A stretch of 64,000 bases of DNA from Novosphingobium sp. EMRT-2 (GTDB lineage: Bacteria > Pseudomonadota > Alphaproteobacteria > Sphingomonadales > Sphingomonadaceae). Below the pieces are notes generated by a model. That model ran no database searches. It saw only the letters and a list, made by a program, of their open reading frames with translations, and had not been told where the DNA came from. The stretch is from contig NZ_CP039697.1 in the NCBI RefSeq assembly GCF_005145025.1, forward strand, positions 124,001 to 188,000, written 5' to 3'. Below, in pieces: positions 60,899 through 64,000 of the stretch (position 1 is its first letter; every line of letters starts with the position of its first letter). Both the position numbers and the translations under genes were made by a program.

Positions 60899-61941
60899 GC
60901 CGGCGCCAGGCCCAGCAGACCGGCGGCGTTGAGGCCAAGGATGCGCGCTTTGTCCTCCTCCGCCAACCGCGCGTGGAAACCGACGGGATCGGGCTCCGCC
61001 ATGTCGAAGGGGTAGTCCGTACCCAGGCACAGCCGATCGGCGCCATGCGTGCGGACCAGGCTGTCGAGCTGGTCCTGATCGAACACAAGCGTATCGAGCC
61101 AGAGCTTGCGCAAATAGCTCGAGGGCGCGTGCTGGCAATGCTCGCTGCAATCGCCTCTCGCCCGCCAGCCATGGTCCATGCGGCCCCAATAGCCCGGCAG
61201 ATAGCCGCCGCCGTGCGCCACGCAGATTTTCAGTCCCGGGTGCCGGTCCAGCGTGCCGCTGAAGATCAGGTGTCCGATCGCCAGGGTGGACTCCAGCGGA
61301 TTACCGATCAGGTTGTTGAAGTAATACTCGCTCATCCGCTGTCCCTGCGTGAAACCCAGGGGGTGCAGGAAGATCAGCACGCCAAGCTCCTCGGCCGCCG
61401 CCCAGAACGGGCGCAGGCGTTCGGCGTGAAGATCTTCGCCGTTAACGTTCGAGCTGATCTCGATGCCGCGCAGATCAAGCTCGGCCACGCAGCGGCGCAT
61501 CTCGGCAATCGCCATTTCCGCGTTCTGCAGCGGAACCGTGCCCATGCCCACGAAGCGGTCGGGTTGGCTGGCGACCGCCGCCGCCATGCCGTCGTTCACC
61601 GCGCGCGCGGCATCGCGGCCGGTCTCCGCGTCGGCATAGTAGAAGTATTGCCCGGGGCTGGGCGACAGCGCCTGCACATCGATGCCCAGCCGGTCCATGT
61701 CGGCAAGGCGCGTATCGAGCGTGTTGAGCGTGCGGCCCATCGCGCCGAACATCGCACGGTTGACCTCGCTGGTCTTGGCGCTGGTGAAATCGTTGATGCC
61801 CGGCGGCGGCCCTGGATAGCGCGCCTGCACGATGGCATCGGCCGCCGGGATGCCGAGATGGCAATGGATGTCGACAACCAGATGCTGGCCGCGTGCGCGG
61901 ACGGGAATCGGCGCACGATCGCCGCAGGTAAACAGGCTCAT
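60895..61941 (-). CDS. Amidohydrolase-2 family (ACMSD-type decarboxylase/hydrolase)
   Basis: 348 residues from ATG 61941. Metal-site motifs: VVDIHCHLG (HxH), IFLHPLG, CVAHGGGYLPGYWGRMDHGW and CLGTDYPFDM, the layout of ACMSD-like decarboxylases and related ring-fission hydrolases. Both ends overlap neighbours (ATGA). Probably removes CO2 from, or hydrolyses, an aromatic-derived acid; the exact substrate is not visible. Confidence 0.88.
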   Translation of the reverse strand: MSLFTCGDRAPIPVRARGQHLVVDIHCHLGIPAADAIVQARYPGPPPGINDFTSAKTSEVNRAMFGAMGRTLNTLDTRLADMDRLGIDVQALSPSPGQYFYYADAETGRDAARAVNDGMAAAVASQPDRFVGMGTVPLQNAEMAIAEMRRCVAELDLRGIEISSNVNGEDLHAERLRPFWAAAEELGVLIFLHPLGFTQGQRMSEYYFNNLIGNPLESTLAIGHLIFSGTLDRHPGLKICVAHGGGYLPGYWGRMDHGWRARGDCSEHCQHAPSSYLRKLWLDTLVFDQDQLDSLVRTHGADRLCLGTDYPFDMAEPDPVGFHARLAEEDKARILGLNAAGLLGLAPA

Positions 61942-63239
61942 GCAACGCTCCGTGCAGGATGGATGGCCCCGGCGCATTCGCCGAAGCCGATCGGAACGAA
62001 GCCATCGCGCGTGGCGCGGCCGCGTATGGTCAGGATGTCGCCGTCCTCCAGCATCGTGCGCGTGCTGCCATCGGACAGCGTGATCGGCACGCCGCTGCCC
62101 AGTGTGATCTCGGCAAGGCAGGCCCGGCTTTCGTCTTCCGGACCGGAAACGGTGCCGGTGGCGATAAGATCGCCGGTATCGATCGGCGTGCCGTTGGAGG
62201 TCTGGTGCGCGACCATCTGCGCCAGCGTCCAGTAGAGGTCGCGCGTGTTGGTGCGCACGATCCGCTGGGGGGCAAGGCCCGGCGCGGCAAGTTCCGCCGT
62301 CAGCTCGATCGCCAGCCCTCCCCCGGCAATGTCGGCGGGATCGCGAAGATGCCGGGCAAGCGCGGGCTCGCCTTCGTCGCGGCCACGCGCCGCAACGCGG
62401 AACGGCGCCAGCGCTTCCATCGTGACGATCCAGGGGCTGACCGTGGTCAGGAACGACTTACCCAGATAGGGTCCGAGAATGGATTCGAAGAACTGGATGG
62501 CCCGCGCCGACCAGTCGTTGACAAGGCAGCATCCGAACAGGGCCTGCTCCGCTTCCGCCATGGTCAGGGGCTGGCCCGGAGCGTTCCCGCCCCGCAGCCA
62601 GGCGCCGAACTCCAGTTCGAAATCGAGCATCGGTTCCGCGCCGAAGCGCACTTCGCCGCTGCCGGGCGCGGTTTCAAACTGGCCCAGCGGCCGGTGCACC
62701 GGCGTTCCGCTTACCGCCACCGAACTCGCCCGACCGTTGTAGGCAACGGGTAGCGACAGTGCGGCAAGACCGGGCGTTTTCCGGCCCATCCGCGCGATGT
62801 GATCGTAAGACGTGCAGAAGTCGGTGAACGCCGGCGGACGGACCGGCAGGCGCAGCGTCACGTCCGCCAACGGCACAAGCATCGGTTGCAGCACCGATCG
62901 GTCGGCTCCGCCACCCTCGCGGAACAGCTGCGAAAGCTCCGCGCGCAAGACGCTTACGTCGGCCGGCGCACAGGCCAGCAACGGCGCCAGCGTTTCCCCG
63001 CTGGCCGCCTTCGCAGCCGTGAGCGCGCCGTCGCCACGGAGCAATCCGCTGTCAGCCAGCGCCGCCAGATCGATCACGCAATCGCCAAGCGCCACCCCGC
63101 CCCGCACCCGGCCGCCGTGTTCGAACAGCCCGAACGGCAGGTTCTGGATGGGGAAATCCGTTTCAGGCAGGTTGGCCGAAGCGAGCCATGACCGCGCAGC
63201 GGGATCGTGCGTGGCGTTGAGCGGCGCATCAATGGTCAT
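61938..63239 (-). CDS. Fumarylacetoacetase-family hydrolase
   Basis: 433 residues, the length of full two-domain fumarylacetoacetases. N-terminal SH3-like part (FPIQNLPFGLFEHGGRVRGGVALGD) and catalytic part with DFCTSYDHIARMGR (catalytic His and Asp), LDFELEFGAWLRGGN, LFGCCLVNDWSARAIQFFE and SNGTPIDTGDLIATGTVSGPE. Homogentisate and gentisate pathway enzymes cleave a beta-diketone in this way. No homogentisate dioxygenase is in the window. Overlaps the MBL gene end by 11 bases. Confidence 0.9.
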   Translation of the reverse strand: MTIDAPLNATHDPAARSWLASANLPETDFPIQNLPFGLFEHGGRVRGGVALGDCVIDLAALADSGLLRGDGALTAAKAASGETLAPLLACAPADVSVLRAELSQLFREGGGADRSVLQPMLVPLADVTLRLPVRPPAFTDFCTSYDHIARMGRKTPGLAALSLPVAYNGRASSVAVSGTPVHRPLGQFETAPGSGEVRFGAEPMLDFELEFGAWLRGGNAPGQPLTMAEAEQALFGCCLVNDWSARAIQFFESILGPYLGKSFLTTVSPWIVTMEALAPFRVAARGRDEGEPALARHLRDPADIAGGGLAIELTAELAAPGLAPQRIVRTNTRDLYWTLAQMVAHQTSNGTPIDTGDLIATGTVSGPEDESRACLAEITLGSGVPITLSDGSTRTMLEDGDILTIRGRATRDGFVPIGFGECAGAIHPARSVA

Positions 63240-64000
63240 GGCCACACCCTTCGTGCCCAGCCAGTTCGCGGGCATAGCGACCCATTTCACCGAACAGGTC
63301 GGCCCCGTCCTCCGGCGCGAGCGGTGCCCCCCATTGCCGGTACAGCGCGAAGACGTTGGCCACGATGCGCTCCGGGTCGGTCCAGCCGCGATACTCGGCC
63401 ATGTTGATGTCGCGCCCGGCCTCCTTCCAGCCCATCCCGGCTTCGAACCGCCGGCGCGCTTCGTCCCGGACATAACGGAAGTAGTCGCGCAGGTTGGCGA
63501 CCGCCACGGTATCCGTGATCGGGCCGTGGCCGGGCACGACCACTTCGGGATCGAGCGCGATGATATGATCGCAGGCCGCGATCCAGTTTTCGATCGGGCC
63601 ATCCCACATGATCGGGTGCCCTTCGTTGAACAGGAGATCCCCGGTGAAGACCACGCGCTGCTGCGGCAGCCAGGCAATCGTGTCGGACGCAGTATGCGCC
63701 GGGCCAAGGTCGATCAGCTCGACCGCGGTATCGCCGACGCTCAGCTGCAACGCCTTTTCGAAGGTACGGTTGGGCATGGCGACGGAATCGAGATCGCTCC
63801 AGTCGAACTTGCGGCCCATGGTTTCGTAGAGAAAGGCCCCGGCATCGCCCATCGCCTGCCAGTTATCGGCCAGGCTGGCGAATCGGACCGGATCGAACCC
63901 GCCCATCTCGCGCGCGGTTTCGACCGTCGCGATGATCTCGGCCCCTTCGACAAGTCCGTTGCCCACGAAATGATCGGGGTTCGCGTGCGTGTTCACCAGA
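63229..64000 (-). CDS. MBL-fold metallohydrolase, 5' end beyond window
   Basis: About 257 residues visible; the frame is open through base 64000, and LVNTHANPDHFVGN reads as the internal T-H-x-N-x-D-H metal motif, so the true start lies outside. Further ligands: GPAHTASDT, FTGDLLFNEGHP and VVPGHGPITD. The tail GHEGCGHDH is His-rich. Zinc beta-lactamase-fold hydrolase, thioesterase or lactonase; first visible gene of the operon with the fumarylacetoacetase-like and ACMSD-type genes. Confidence 0.88.
   Translation of the reverse strand, partial: LVNTHANPDHFVGNGLVEGAEIIATVETAREMGGFDPVRFASLADNWQAMGDAGAFLYETMGRKFDWSDLDSVAMPNRTFEKALQLSVGDTAVELIDLGPAHTASDTIAWLPQQRVVFTGDLLFNEGHPIMWDGPIENWIAACDHIIALDPEVVVPGHGPITDTVAVANLRDYFRYVRDEARRRFEAGMGWKEAGRDINMAEYRGWTDPERIVANVFALYRQWGAPLAPEDGADLFGEMGRYARELAGHEGCGHDH

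Noticed and set aside
1..64000. CRISPR, prophage, integron or insertion sequence
   Set aside because: No repeat-spacer pattern, integrase, transposase or phage structural gene could be found on reading both strands.

Overview
The window is high-GC DNA with the gene content of an alphaproteobacterium of the order Sphingomonadales, probably Novosphingobium-like. This is an inference from TonB receptors in catabolic loci, two P450s with dedicated regulators, NodT/HAE1 efflux sets, exported amino-acid hydrolases and a sphingomonad-type intergenic repeat; no rRNA marker is present. No rRNA, tRNA, CRISPR array, insertion sequence or phage gene was seen. The region is tightly packed accessory metabolism with many ATGA-coupled operons, each beside its own regulator.

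Left part (1-12.6 kb): the end of a sulfoquinovosidase-type GH31 enzyme; a 31-bp inverted repeat; a small zinc-ribbon membrane protein; an unidentified protein behind a perfect 12-bp inverted repeat; a TetR/P450/rubredoxin unit (the 59-aa rubredoxin is easily missed); a LysR regulator divergent from an exported epoxide-hydrolase/dehalogenase-like protein and a Tat-exported HAD protein; a second P450 divergent from an AraC regulator; and a DUF1800-DUF1501 pair.

D-amino-acid/peptide region (12.7-24 kb): two minus-strand transcription units encode a membrane-anchored serine hydrolase, a DgcA-like enolase-superfamily epimerase, a POT peptide transporter, a TonB receptor, a DgcN-like DUF1611 protein, a YkvI-like membrane protein and a second, frameshifted serine hydrolase. 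A divergent HTH-cupin regulator sits at the head. Both promoter regions carry the same element, TTATCCTGAT-N17-AATAAG. The likely role is uptake and cleavage of D-Glu-containing peptides and conversion of the D-residue to the L-form. A second D-amino-acid locus at 45-49.2 kb has an MFS carrier, an exported N-acyl-D-amino-acid deacylase and a Tat-exported alanine-racemase-fold enzyme.

Middle (24-39 kb): a crotonase lacking both catalytic glutamates; an RND efflux operon whose TetR repressor and structural genes share one operator; a catalytically degenerate SRAP protein with a pentapeptide-repeat protein; a GT-C-type membrane protein; and an EmrAB-NodT efflux operon.

Right part (39-64 kb): XapX, amidohydrolase, exported VOC protein, DoxX, alginate-export-type porin and YoaK-type protein, all on the plus strand; a sterol-desaturase/TetR pair; a large DUF2339 membrane protein; gabT-gabD with a divergent LysR; MarR with a DUF1398 protein; and an ATGA-coupled catabolic operon (MBL-fold hydrolase, fumarylacetoacetase-like, ACMSD-type amidohydrolase, MFS) that continues past the right edge.
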